Assembly: GCF_023008405.1 (NCBI RefSeq)
Contig: NZ_CP095376.1
Span: 7,296,501-7,360,500 of the forward strand
Direction of reading: 5' to 3'
Source of the DNA: Amycolatopsis sp. FBCC-B4732
GTDB lineage: Bacteria > Actinomycetota > Actinomycetes > Mycobacteriales > Pseudonocardiaceae
Length of the DNA: 64,000 nucleotides
The translations under genes and the position numbers were made by a program. The notes under the pieces are model-generated. The model made no database searches. It was given only the letters and a program-made list of their open reading frames with translations, and had not been told where the DNA came from. Shown in pieces: positions 1-7,199 of the stretch (position 1 is the stretch's first letter; each line of letters opens with the position of its first letter).

Positions 1-370
1 CGGCGCCGTGCCACTTCCAGCCGTACCGCCGGGCGAGCTCCTGCAACAGCTCCGCCGCCCACTCCGCGGCCTCCTCGGACACCTTCGGCGGTTCGCCGGC
101 CAGCTCCAGCTGGACGACGCCCATCGTTTCGTGCGGGGTCCGGTCGTCCTCGATCGCGTTCAGCACGGCGCCGACCGAGGCCAGCGGGAGGCCGCCGACG
201 TCGGTGAGCGCCTTGATCAGCCGCAGGCGCTGGACGTGGTCCGGGGAGTACCGCGCCTGATTCGGGCTGGTGCGCTCCCCGGGCGGGAGCAGGCCTTCGC
301 GCAAGTAGTACTTGACGGTCGCGACCGGCACCCCCGACTCGGCGCTCAGTTCGGCCATCCGCATGCGCAT
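1..370 (-). CDS. MerR-family transcriptional regulator (partial, 3' end outside window)
   Basis: About 123 N-terminal residues are visible; the gene runs off the left edge. It begins M-R-M-R-M-A-E-L-S and carries the MerR winged helix-turn-helix (SAESGVPVATVKYYLREGLL, then SPNQARYSPDHVQRLRLIKAL). MerR proteins bind DNA as dimers and twist promoters with long spacers; the effector domain is not visible, so the inducer is unknown. Three ATG codons (370, 364, 358) could start it and 370 is the longest choice. It is divergent from the membrane-protein gene at 479, and the relatively A/T-rich 108-nt gap should hold both promoters, so control of that neighbour is a reasonable inference. Confidence 0.88.
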   Translation of the reverse strand, partial: MRMRMAELSAESGVPVATVKYYLREGLLPPGERTSPNQARYSPDHVQRLRLIKALTDVGGLPLASVGAVLNAIEDDRTPHETMGVVQLELAGEPPKVSEEAAEWAAELLQELARRYGWKWHGA

Positions 371-478
371 CCGCTCCGATCCCAGGGTCCGCCTCGGGGG
401 CAACCCTGAAGACTTCTCAGCATGGAGAGTTTAACTTCCCATAACGGAGAGCTTGACTATCCATTCTGGGAGGGAACC

Positions 479-1420
479 ATGACCATCCTTGCCGACGTCC
501 GGAGCAGAACGCGCGGGTGGCACCAGCCGTCCGCGGTCTTCGCCGCCACCCTCGGGGCCATCGCGGTGCTGTGCGTGGCCGCGCTGGTCGTCGACCAGCG
601 GACCCTCGCCGGGGCGCCGATCTGGGCCAAGCCGTTCAAGTTCGCCGTCTCCGGCGCGCTCTACTTCGCCACGTGGAGCTGGCTCGTCTCGCTGCTGCCG
701 CGGTTCCGGCGCACGGCGGGGTGGCTGACGAACTTCCTGGTGGCGATCTTCGCCGCCGAGTACGTCCTGCTGACGTTCCAGGCCGCCCGCGGCCGCGCGA
801 GCCACTTCAACATCGCGACGCCGCAGGACGCGCTGCTCTACGACGTCATGGGCAAGATGATCATCGGGCTGCAGGCCGCCACGCTGGCGCTGACCGTGCT
901 GGTGATGTTCACCAAGCTCGAAGACCGGGCGAGCTTCTGGGCCGTGCGCGCCGGCGCCGTGCTGTCGCTGCTGGGCCTCGGGCTGGGCGTCCTGATGACG
1001 AACCCGACCGCGCGGCAGCTCGCGCAGTGGCAGACCGGCGGGCACCCGGACATGGTCGGCGCGCACACCGTCGGGCTCGACGACGGCGGGCCGGGCCTGC
1101 CCGTCCTCGGCTGGAGCACGGTGGGCGGCGACCTGCGGATCCCGCACTTCGTCGGGATGCACGCGCTGCAGGCGCTGCCGCTGCTGGCCATCGGGCTCCT
1201 GGCCCTGGCTTCGCGCTTCCCGCGGCTGCGCGACGACGTCGTCCGCGCACGGCTCGTCCTGATCGGGGCCGCCGGGTACGCGGGGCTGACCGCGCTGGTG
1301 ACGTGGCAGGCGCTGCGGGCGCAGTCGATCGTGCACCCGGACGCGGCGACGCTGGGCGCGGCCGCGCTGCTGGCCGGGACGGTCGGGCTGGGTTCGTGGG
1401 CCGCGGTGCGCGTCCGATGA
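479..1420 (+). CDS. Multispanning membrane protein of unknown function
   Basis: 313 residues with about seven or eight hydrophobic segments separated by short charged loops; no catalytic motif is recognised. ATG 479 is chosen over an upstream in-frame ATG at 422 because a purine-rich ribosome site (GGGAGGG) lies five or six nt before it, and 422 would extend the gene into the divergent promoter region. The stop overlaps the ATG of the next gene by four nt (ATGA), so the two small membrane proteins are translationally coupled. Transcription is divergent from the MerR gene at the window edge, which may regulate it. Function unknown. Confidence 0.75.
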   Translation: MTILADVRSRTRGWHQPSAVFAATLGAIAVLCVAALVVDQRTLAGAPIWAKPFKFAVSGALYFATWSWLVSLLPRFRRTAGWLTNFLVAIFAAEYVLLTFQAARGRASHFNIATPQDALLYDVMGKMIIGLQAATLALTVLVMFTKLEDRASFWAVRAGAVLSLLGLGLGVLMTNPTARQLAQWQTGGHPDMVGAHTVGLDDGGPGLPVLGWSTVGGDLRIPHFVGMHALQALPLLAIGLLALASRFPRLRDDVVRARLVLIGAAGYAGLTALVTWQALRAQSIVHPDAATLGAAALLAGTVGLGSWAAVRVR

Positions 1421-1839
1421 TCCTCTTCGACCTGGCGTTCCCGCTGGCCGCGCCGTTCTGGGCCCTGCTGATCTTGGCGCCGGACTGGCGGTGGACGGCC
1501 CGGATCATGGCGTCGCCGTGGGTGCCGCTGCTGCCGCTGGCCTGCTACTTCGCGCTCGTGCTGCCGCACTTCGGCGAGTGGGGGCAGGCGATGCTCTCCC
1601 CCGACCTCGGCGTGCTGCAGGCGCTGCTGGCCACGCCGTGGGGTGCCGGGCTGGTGTGGGCGCACCTCATCGCGTTCGACCTGTTCATCGCGCGGTGGAT
1701 GTACTTCGAGGGGCGCGCGGTGGGGCTTTCGCCGTGGCTCGTCAGCCCGGTCCTCGCGGTGACGATCTTCCTGTCGCCGTTCGGGCTGGTCGTGTTCCTG
1801 CTGGCGAGGAGCGTCCGGTTACGCTCGCGGCATGACTGA
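1417..1839 (+). CDS. ABA4-like (DUF4281) membrane protein
   Basis: 140 residues with four hydrophobic segments. The pattern [19 protein letters not shown] at the N-terminus and [20 protein letters not shown] near residue 90 matches the DUF4281/ABA4-like family, known from plant ABA4 (linked to neoxanthin formation) and found widely in bacteria as an uncharacterised membrane protein. It starts inside the stop codon of the preceding membrane-protein gene (ATGA) and its last eight nt overlap the start of the purine nucleoside phosphorylase gene. Family assignment is from sequence pattern; biochemical role in this organism is unknown, and no carotenoid gene is nearby. Confidence 0.75.
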   Translation: MILFDLAFPLAAPFWALLILAPDWRWTARIMASPWVPLLPLACYFALVLPHFGEWGQAMLSPDLGVLQALLATPWGAGLVWAHLIAFDLFIARWMYFEGRAVGLSPWLVSPVLAVTIFLSPFGLVVFLLARSVRLRSRHD

Positions 1840-2611
1840 ACAAGAGGCCGCGAGCGCCATCGCCCAGCGCACCGGCGTCGACGCGCACGACATCGCGGTG
1901 GTCCTGGGCTCGGGCTGGCGCCCGGCGGCGGACGTCATCGGGGAGCACGAGACGGAGATCCCGTTCGCCGAACTGCCCGGCTTCACCACGCCCGGCGCGG
2001 TGGGGCACGGCGGAACCATCCGCTCGCTGAAGATCGGTGACAAGAACGTCCTGGTCATGCTGGGGCGGACGCACTTCTACGAGGGCAAGGGCATCGACCC
2101 GGTGGTGCACAACGTGCGCACCGCCGCGGCGGCCGGCGTCCGGACGGTGCTGCTGACGAACGCGGCGGGCGGCCTGCGTGAAGGGTTCCAGGTCGGGCAG
2201 CCGGTGCTGATCGCCGACCACCTGAACCTGACCGCGCGCTCGCCGATCGTCGGCGCGAACTTCGTCGACCTGACGGACCTGTATTCGGCGCGGCTGCGGA
2301 AGATCGCGCGCGAGATCGACCCGTCGCTCGAAGAAGGCGTCTACGCGGGCCTGACCGGGCCGCACTTCGAGACGCCGGCGGAGATCCGGATGCTGCGCAC
2401 GCTGGGCGCGGACCTGGTCGGCATGTCGACGGTCCTGGAAGCCATCGCCGCCCGCGCGGCCGGCGTCGAGGTCTTCGGGCTGTCGCTGGTGACGAACCTG
2501 GCCGCGGGCATGACCGGCGAACCGCTGAACCACCAGGAAGTCCTGGAAGCGGGCCGCGCGGCGGCCACGAAGATGGGCTCCCTGCTCCGAGACCTCATCA
2601 CCCACGCCTGA
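1832..2611 (+). CDS. punA: Purine nucleoside phosphorylase
   Basis: 259 residues, the length of trimeric class I PNP. It cleaves purine (deoxy)nucleosides with phosphate to the free base and (deoxy)ribose-1-phosphate in the cytosol. Visible motifs: VVLGSGW (phosphate loop), [33 protein letters not shown] with V-G-M-S-T, and VTNLAAG. The gene lacks a clear Shine-Dalgarno; TACGCT at 1820-1825 ends six nt before the ATG, suggesting an additional leaderless promoter inside the upstream gene. Salvage partners in the window are the mutase at 3884, upp, deoC, add, deoA and cdd. It ends in a convergent region with a large inverted repeat. Confidence 0.95.
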   Translation: MTEQEAASAIAQRTGVDAHDIAVVLGSGWRPAADVIGEHETEIPFAELPGFTTPGAVGHGGTIRSLKIGDKNVLVMLGRTHFYEGKGIDPVVHNVRTAAAAGVRTVLLTNAAGGLREGFQVGQPVLIADHLNLTARSPIVGANFVDLTDLYSARLRKIAREIDPSLEEGVYAGLTGPHFETPAEIRMLRTLGADLVGMSTVLEAIAARAAGVEVFGLSLVTNLAAGMTGEPLNHQEVLEAGRAAATKMGSLLRDLITHA

Positions 2612-2620
2612 CCCGAGGAC

Positions 2621-2685
2621 GGCACTTTCGGTACGAAAGTGATCCGGAGGCCGGTCCTCCGCCTCACTTTCGTACCGAAAGTGGC
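2621..2685. repeat. Palindrome pair / bidirectional terminator between convergent genes
   Basis: CACTTTCGGTACGAAAGTG (2623-2641) and its exact reverse complement CACTTTCGTACCGAAAGTG (2665-2683) flank a GGAGG...CCTCC core. Each 19-mer is itself nearly palindromic, so the DNA can form two small hairpins or one long one. It starts 12 nt after the PNP stop and ends 10 nt before the stop of the convergent glycosyltransferase. Bidirectional termination is the likely role. It belongs with the CACTTTC...GAAAGTG palindromes at 19939, 53165 and 53198. Confidence 0.75.
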
Positions 2686-2692
2686 GCTTGGG

Positions 2693-3853
2693 TCAGGCGA
2701 AGGTGGGGAGTTGCGCGGCGACGTCGGTGGGGGATGGCATCGCCGCGACTTCGGCCGCCAGGGCCCGGGTCGCGTCGGCGACCGCGGTGTCCGTGAGCAG
2801 GTGGCGGGCCTTCGCGGCCACGGCTTCGCCCGTGACCTCGGTGCCGAGCAGGCGGTCGCCGACGCCGGCCGCGACGACCGCGTCCGCGTTGCTGAACTGG
2901 TCCGCGCCCTGCGGCAGCAGGAGCTGCGGGAGGCCCGCGCCGAACGCGCCGAGCGTCGTGCCGCTGCCGCCGTGGTGCACCACCAGGTCGACGTGCGGGA
3001 GCAGCTCCGACTGCGGGACCCACGACTCGAGCCGGACGTTCTCCGGGACTTCGCCGAGCGCCGCCGGATCGACCGTCGGGCCGGTGGCGACCAGGACGTC
3101 GACGTCCAAACCGGACAGACCGGCGATCGCCGCGCCGAGCACGCCCGCGTGGCCCATCGCCGTGCCGAGGGTCAGGTAGACGAGCGGCCGCCGCTTGTCC
3201 AGTACGCCCGCGGGCAGCTCGCCCGGCTCGCTCCAGCCGACCGGCCGCAACGGGACGCGGGTGGTGCGCGCCAGGAACCCGGGCTCCTGCACGGACTCCG
3301 GGCAGATGTCGATGAACGGGCCCGTGAACGCCAGGTCCTCCCCGACGTCGATCCCCAGCGTGGCACCGTGCGCGCGGATCGCGTCGCGGATCCGCGTCAC
3401 CATCGGGTCTTCGCTCGACACGCGGCCGAACCCGTGCGCCACCACGGGGATCCCGGCCTTCATCGCGGCGAACGCGCCGCCGGAGTTGCCCGACTCGCTC
3501 ACCACCAGGTCCGGCCGGAAGTGCTCGAACAGCGGCAGCAGGTCGGCGATGAACCGCTCCGGCATGAACTCGCCGAACACCTTCGCCACGATCGGCCCGA
3601 GCACCTCGGGCGGGACCTCGCCGGGCGGGCGCCGGGGGCCGGGCGGCCCGGACTCGGCGAAGGCCGCCCCGAACGCGTCCTTGATCGCGAGCCCGGCGGC
3701 GGCCGTCTCGAGCCCGGCTTTCGTCAGCTGCGGCAGGAAGTCTTCCGAGGTGGCGAAGACGACGTCGTGGCCCGCGTCGCGCGCGGCGACCGCCAGTGGG
3801 ACCAGAGGGAACGTGTGACCGAAGGACCCCAGTGAGGTGAAGAGCAAGCGCAC
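2693..3853 (-). CDS. GT-B glycosyltransferase, UDP/TDP-sugar dependent (MGT/EryCIII-like)
   Basis: 386 residues. The N-terminus MRLLFTSLGSFGHTFPLVPL is the acceptor-domain start of GT1-type glycosyltransferases, and the C-terminal donor site reads VHHGGSGTTLGAFGAGLP (His293-His294) followed by PQGADQFSNADAVVAAGVG, the typical activated-sugar binding signature. Such enzymes usually glycosylate small natural products (macrolides, glycopeptides, terpenoids) in the cytosol. No biosynthetic gene cluster or sugar-nucleotide genes lie beside it, so the acceptor cannot be named. It is divergent from the phosphosugar mutase at 3884 with a 30-nt gap and convergent with PNP. Confidence 0.88.
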   Translation of the reverse strand: MRLLFTSLGSFGHTFPLVPLAVAARDAGHDVVFATSEDFLPQLTKAGLETAAAGLAIKDAFGAAFAESGPPGPRRPPGEVPPEVLGPIVAKVFGEFMPERFIADLLPLFEHFRPDLVVSESGNSGGAFAAMKAGIPVVAHGFGRVSSEDPMVTRIRDAIRAHGATLGIDVGEDLAFTGPFIDICPESVQEPGFLARTTRVPLRPVGWSEPGELPAGVLDKRRPLVYLTLGTAMGHAGVLGAAIAGLSGLDVDVLVATGPTVDPAALGEVPENVRLESWVPQSELLPHVDLVVHHGGSGTTLGAFGAGLPQLLLPQGADQFSNADAVVAAGVGDRLLGTEVTGEAVAAKARHLLTDTAVADATRALAAEVAAMPSPTDVAAQLPTFA

Positions 3854-3883
3854 TCACCCGACCCTAGCCCGTAGGCTGGCGCG

Positions 3884-5518
3884 GTGACAGTGAATTCCAC
3901 CCTGCGTGACGCCGCCTTCCGCTGGATCGCCGACGACCCGGACGACGGCTCGCGCGCCGAGCTGCAGGACGTCCTCGCGAGGGCGATGGGCGGCGACGCC
4001 GCGGCCGAAGCCGACTTGGCCGACCGGATGGCCGGGCCGCTCGAGTTCGGCACCGCCGGCCTGCGCGGGCCGGTGCGCGCCGGGCCGAACGGGATGAACG
4101 TCGCCGTCGTCACCCGCACCACGGCCGGGGTGGCCGCCTGGCTGGCCGCGCACGGGCACGCGGGCGCGCTGGTCGTCGTCGGCCGTGACGCGCGGCACGG
4201 TTCGGAGGCGTTCGCGACCGCGGCCGCCGAGGTGCTCGCCGCGGCGGGCTTCGACGTCAAGGTGTTCCCGCGCCCGCTGCCGACACCGGTGCTCGCGTTC
4301 GCCGTCGGGCGGCTCGGCGCGGTGGCCGGCATCCAGATCACCGCGTCGCACAACCCCCCGGCGGACAACGGGTACAAGCTCTACGACGCCACCGGCGGCC
4401 AGATCGTGCCGCCCTCCGACGGCGAGATCGAGCGCGCCATCCAGGCCGCGCCCGCCGCGGTGAGCGTGGAACGCGCCGCCGGCGCCGAGGTCGCCGACCT
4501 CGTCGACCGGTACCTCGACGAGGTCGCGACGCTGCCGCTCGGCGCGGGCCGCGCGATCCGGGTGGCCGCGACGGCGTTGCACGGCGTCGGCGCCGAGACG
4601 CTGCGCGCGGCATTCGAGCGGGCCGGCTTCACCGACCTGCACCTGGTGACCGCGCAGTCCGCGCCGGACCCGGACTTCCCGACCGTGTCGTTCCCGAACC
4701 CCGAAGAGCCGGGCGCGACGGACCTGCTGCTGGCGCTGGCGTCCGATGTGGACGCCGACCTGGCGGTCGCGCTCGACCCGGACGCCGACCGCTGCGCCCT
4801 CGGTGTGCGCGGGCGCGACGGGTCGTGGCGGATGCTGCGCGGCGACGAAACCGGCGTCCTGCTCGGCTCGTACGTCCTGTCCACAGTGGACCGCACGCTG
4901 CTGCCGGACCCGCTGGTGGCCACGACCATCGTGTCGTCGTCGCTGCTCGGCGAGATCGCCAAAGCCGAGGGCGCCCGCTACGCCGAGACGCTGACCGGGT
5001 TCAAGTGGCTGGTGCGCGCCGGCGAGGGGCTCGTGTTCGCCTACGAAGAGGCGCTCGGACTGTGCGTGAACCCGGGTTTCGTGCGCGACAAGGACGGCAT
5101 CGCCGCCGCGACCCTGGCCGCCGGGCTCGCCGCGCAGCTCAAGGCGCAGGGCCGCACGCCGCTGGACGTGCTCGACGAGCTGGCGCAGCGCCACGGTGTC
5201 CACCTGACCGACCAGGTTTCCCTGCGCGTCACCGACCTCGCCGTCCGCGGGCAGCTGATGGCGAAGGTGCGGAAGTCGCCGCCGTCGCGGCTCGGCGGTG
5301 CCGAGGTCGGCATCGAGGACCTGCTGCCGGACGCGGATGTCGTGCGCCTGGCCGGCGACGGCGTGCGCGTGGTGATCCGGCCGTCCGGGACCGAGCCGAA
5401 GCTGAAGGCGTACCTGCAGGTGGTGGCTCCGGTCACCGGCTCGCTCGACGACGCGCGCGAGGCGGCGCAGCGGCAGCTGGCGGCGGTGCGGGCGGACGTC
5501 GAGGAGCTGCTGGCCTGA
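3884..5518 (+). CDS. Alpha-D-phosphohexomutase family enzyme (phosphomannomutase/phosphoglucomutase or phosphopentomutase)
   Basis: 544 residues with the four-domain phosphohexomutase plan. Visible are GTAGLRGP near the N-terminus, the phosphoserine loop T-A-S-H-N-P (Ser155), the metal loop D298-P-D-A-D302-R, the sugar loop AYEEALG and the phosphate loop RPSGTEPKLK. These enzymes move phosphate between C1 and C6 (or C5) of sugar phosphates through a phosphoserine. GTG 3884 has no ribosome site, and TAGGCT at 3872-3877 ends six nt upstream, so a leaderless transcript is likely. It lies close to PNP and no deoB-type phosphopentomutase is present in the window, which makes a role on (deoxy)ribose-1-phosphate plausible (inference). 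Confidence 0.9.
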   Translation: MTVNSTLRDAAFRWIADDPDDGSRAELQDVLARAMGGDAAAEADLADRMAGPLEFGTAGLRGPVRAGPNGMNVAVVTRTTAGVAAWLAAHGHAGALVVVGRDARHGSEAFATAAAEVLAAAGFDVKVFPRPLPTPVLAFAVGRLGAVAGIQITASHNPPADNGYKLYDATGGQIVPPSDGEIERAIQAAPAAVSVERAAGAEVADLVDRYLDEVATLPLGAGRAIRVAATALHGVGAETLRAAFERAGFTDLHLVTAQSAPDPDFPTVSFPNPEEPGATDLLLALASDVDADLAVALDPDADRCALGVRGRDGSWRMLRGDETGVLLGSYVLSTVDRTLLPDPLVATTIVSSSLLGEIAKAEGARYAETLTGFKWLVRAGEGLVFAYEEALGLCVNPGFVRDKDGIAAATLAAGLAAQLKAQGRTPLDVLDELAQRHGVHLTDQVSLRVTDLAVRGQLMAKVRKSPPSRLGGAEVGIEDLLPDADVVRLAGDGVRVVIRPSGTEPKLKAYLQVVAPVTGSLDDAREAAQRQLAAVRADVEELLA

Positions 5519-5970
5519 TGCCGCGGCTGCTGATCGTGCACCACACGCCGTCGCCGTCGACGCAGGCGCTGTTCGAAGCCGTGCTCGCGGGCGCGACGCA
5601 CCCGGACATCGAGGGGGTGGAGGTCGTCCGCCGCGCGGCGCTGGCGGCGACCGTCCCCGACGTCCTCGAGGCGGACGGCTACCTGCTGGGCACGCCGGCG
5701 AACCTGGGCAGCATGAGCGGGGCGCTGAAGCACTTCTTCGACACCGTCTACTACCCCTGCCTGGACGCGACGCGGGGTCGCCCGTTCGGGTACTGGATCC
5801 ACGGCGGCAGCGACACCTCGGGGACGGAACGGCAGCTGCGCTCCATCACCACGGGCCTGGCGTGGACCCAGGCCGCGGAACCGGTGATCAGCACCGGCGA
5901 ACCGGACAAAAAGACCCTCGAAGCCTGCACGGAACTGGGCGGCACGCTGGCCGCGACCCTGGTGAGCTGA
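5518..5970 (+). CDS. Flavodoxin-like / NADPH-dependent FMN reductase family protein
   Basis: 150 residues. The start MPRLLIVHHTPSPSTQALFEAVLAGA gives the first strand and a phosphate-binding loop (TPSPSTQ) of flavodoxin-fold proteins, and YLLGTPANLGSMSGALKHFFD matches the flavin-edge loop of NAD(P)H-dependent FMN reductases/WrbA-like proteins. It probably binds FMN in the cytosol; the electron acceptor is unknown. ATG 5518 overlaps the mutase stop (TGATG), so the two are coupled. Its 3' end is followed after about 20 nt by the stem-loop that ends the minus-strand RNA candidate, so that RNA terminates tail to tail with this gene. Confidence 0.82.
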   Translation: MPRLLIVHHTPSPSTQALFEAVLAGATHPDIEGVEVVRRAALAATVPDVLEADGYLLGTPANLGSMSGALKHFFDTVYYPCLDATRGRPFGYWIHGGSDTSGTERQLRSITTGLAWTQAAEPVISTGEPDKKTLEACTELGGTLAATLVS

Positions 5971-5974
5971 AGGA

Positions 5975-6183
5975 ACGGGGAAATAAGAAGGCCTGTCACC
6001 GGAAGCCCTGGGGGTCGACCTCCGGCAACAGGCCGTTACCAAGGGACCCACCCGAAGGCGATCGACCTTGGCCTGTGAAGCGTACTACAGACCGCCGATC
6101 ATGACGAGCCGGAGGCGCGACAAGCCCCTCGCCTGGACTGTTCCGTACACCCCCAGGGCACGGACCGTCAGGCGAGAGGCGAG
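5975..6183 (-). ncRNA. Candidate structured non-coding RNA, about 200 nt, unknown family
   Basis: Read on the minus strand, three stems follow a good promoter. Stem A pairs 6169-6180 with 6124-6135 (12 bp, one G-U) and closes an inner stem (6160-6164 with 6142-6146) with a 13-nt loop. Stem B pairs 6066-6071 with 6039-6044 and encloses GCC-UUCG-GGU, a UUCG tetraloop stem. Stem C pairs 6021-6034 with 5990-6003 (14 bp, two adjacent wobble pairs) and is followed by UUCUUAUUU, like an intrinsic terminator. All wobbles become A-C mismatches on the plus strand, which supports minus-strand transcription. Loop A (6149-6159) and loop C (6005-6015) are complementary over 11 nt. I do not recognise the family; T-box, SAM, TPP, cobalamin and SRP signatures are absent. 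Confidence 0.6.
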
Positions 6184-6188
6184 CCAAC

Positions 6189-6217
6189 TGTAAACCACTG
6201 CATACGATAGCTGTCAA
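6189..6217 (-). promoter_or_regulatory. Promoter for the minus-strand RNA candidate
   Basis: On the minus strand TTGACA (6217-6212, perfect -35) is separated by 17 nt from TTTACA (6194-6189). Transcription would begin near 6183, directly upstream of stem A. The promoter lies inside the inverted repeat 6192-6236, so a protein bound there would cover it. Confidence 0.6.
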
Positions 6218-6236
6218 CATGTGCGTACAGTGGTTT
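6192..6236. promoter_or_regulatory. Inverted-repeat operator between the RNA candidate and the XRE operon
   Basis: AAACCACTG (6192-6200) and CAGTGGTTT (6228-6236) form a perfect 9-bp inverted repeat with a 27-nt centre. It overlaps the minus-strand promoter and abuts the presumed -10 element TAGAAT (6243-6248) of the XRE gene. The likely ligand is the XRE protein encoded next door (inference), giving joint control of both divergent transcripts. Confidence 0.55.
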
Positions 6237-6276
6237 CCCGGCTAGAATTTTCACGGCGGAAACCTAGGGGGCGGGG

Positions 6277-6681
6277 ATGGCACGGGAACGCACCTTCGCG
6301 GAACGGCTGAGTGCCCTGATCGAGGCGGCCCGGCTGGACGGCCGCGCGCCGCACAGCTACCGGGAGATCTCCGCCGCCGTCGAGCGCGCGGGCGGGCCGG
6401 CGATGTCGCCCGCCTACCTGCAGCAGCTGGCGACCGGGAAGCGGGTCAACCCGAAGATCCACTACGTCGAAGCGCTGGCGCGGCTGTTCGGCGTGCCGGT
6501 GACGTACTTCTTCGACGAGGAGGCGGCCGCGGCCCCGGCGGGCGAGGCCCAGCTGATGGCGATGCGGGCGCAGGAGCTCTCGCCGCAGGGCCGCCGTCAG
6601 GTGATGGACCTGCTCGACCTCGTCGAACGCTACGAGCGGGCCGAGCGCGAAGGCCGGAATCCGGAGGACACCGCGCGATGA
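6277..6681 (+). CDS. XRE-family helix-turn-helix regulator
   Basis: 134 residues. The HTH spans roughly residues 8-70 (FAERLSALIEAARL ... MSPAYLQQLATGKRVNP ... VEALARLFGVPVTYFF), followed by a short acidic/helical tail. ATG 6277 is preceded by a purine-rich stretch (AGGGGGCGGGG) and TAGAAT at 6243-6248 is a good -10. The stop overlaps the ATG of the ImmA/IrrE gene by four nt, the arrangement of repressor plus protease pairs such as ImmR-ImmA of ICEBs1, where the metalloprotease destroys the repressor. It is predicted to bind the inverted repeat at 6192-6236 and thereby control itself and the divergent RNA candidate. Confidence 0.85.
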   Translation: MARERTFAERLSALIEAARLDGRAPHSYREISAAVERAGGPAMSPAYLQQLATGKRVNPKIHYVEALARLFGVPVTYFFDEEAAAAPAGEAQLMAMRAQELSPQGRRQVMDLLDLVERYERAEREGRNPEDTAR

Positions 6682-7199
6682 AGGAGCGGGAACTGCGCCG
6701 CCGGTGCCGGAAACTGCTGAAGGACCTCGACATCGGCCCCCCGCTCGACGTCGAGGTGCTGTGCGCGCGGCTCGGCGAGCGGCGCGGCAAGCCGATCCGG
6801 CTGATGGCATACCCGCTCGAAGTGCCCGGCCCGTTCGGCTGCTGGATCGCGACGGCGGCCGCGGACTACATCTTCTACCAGGCCGAAACGACGAAATCCC
6901 ACCAGGACCACATCATCCTGCACGAGCTCGGGCACATGCTGGCGGACCACCACCCGCACGGCGACGCCGAGCCGGCGGACTTCCTGCGCGGCCCGGCGAC
7001 GGATCTCGACCCGGATGCCGTCCACCGCGCCCTGCGGCGGTCGTCCTACGATGACGCGCACGAGTGGGAAGCCGAAACGGTCGCGACGATCATCCTCGAA
7101 TGGGCGTCGGTCCTGAACTACACGATCCCCCGGCGCGCCGCGGACCGGGACCTACGCCGGATCCAGGGGGCGCTCGGCGATCACCAAGGGTGGTTGTGA
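6678..7199 (+). CDS. ImmA/IrrE-family zinc metallopeptidase
   Basis: 173 residues with the zinc signature H82-E-L-G-H86 in IILHELGHMLADHH, a conserved feature of ImmA/IrrE (COG2856) proteases. Family members cleave partner XRE repressors in response to a signal, switching on the repressed genes. The gene overlaps the XRE gene (ATGA) and the following membrane-protein gene (GTGA), so all three are made together. No phage or conjugation genes are near, so this is a chromosomal regulatory use of the pair rather than an element immunity system. Confidence 0.87.
   Translation: MKERELRRRCRKLLKDLDIGPPLDVEVLCARLGERRGKPIRLMAYPLEVPGPFGCWIATAAADYIFYQAETTKSHQDHIILHELGHMLADHHPHGDAEPADFLRGPATDLDPDAVHRALRRSSYDDAHEWEAETVATIILEWASVLNYTIPRRAADRDLRRIQGALGDHQGWL

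Noticed and set aside
6028..6076. T-box or other known riboswitch in the 6.0-kb intergenic region.
   Set aside because: No T-box sequence, no specifier loop, and the sense gene downstream is on the opposite strand; other classes (TPP, SAM, cobalamin, glycine) lack their signatures.
5996..6220. 74-codon minus-strand reading frame over the RNA candidate.
   Set aside because: It would start upstream of the predicted transcription start, has no ribosome site and its sequence is dictated by stems; the structured RNA explains the region better.
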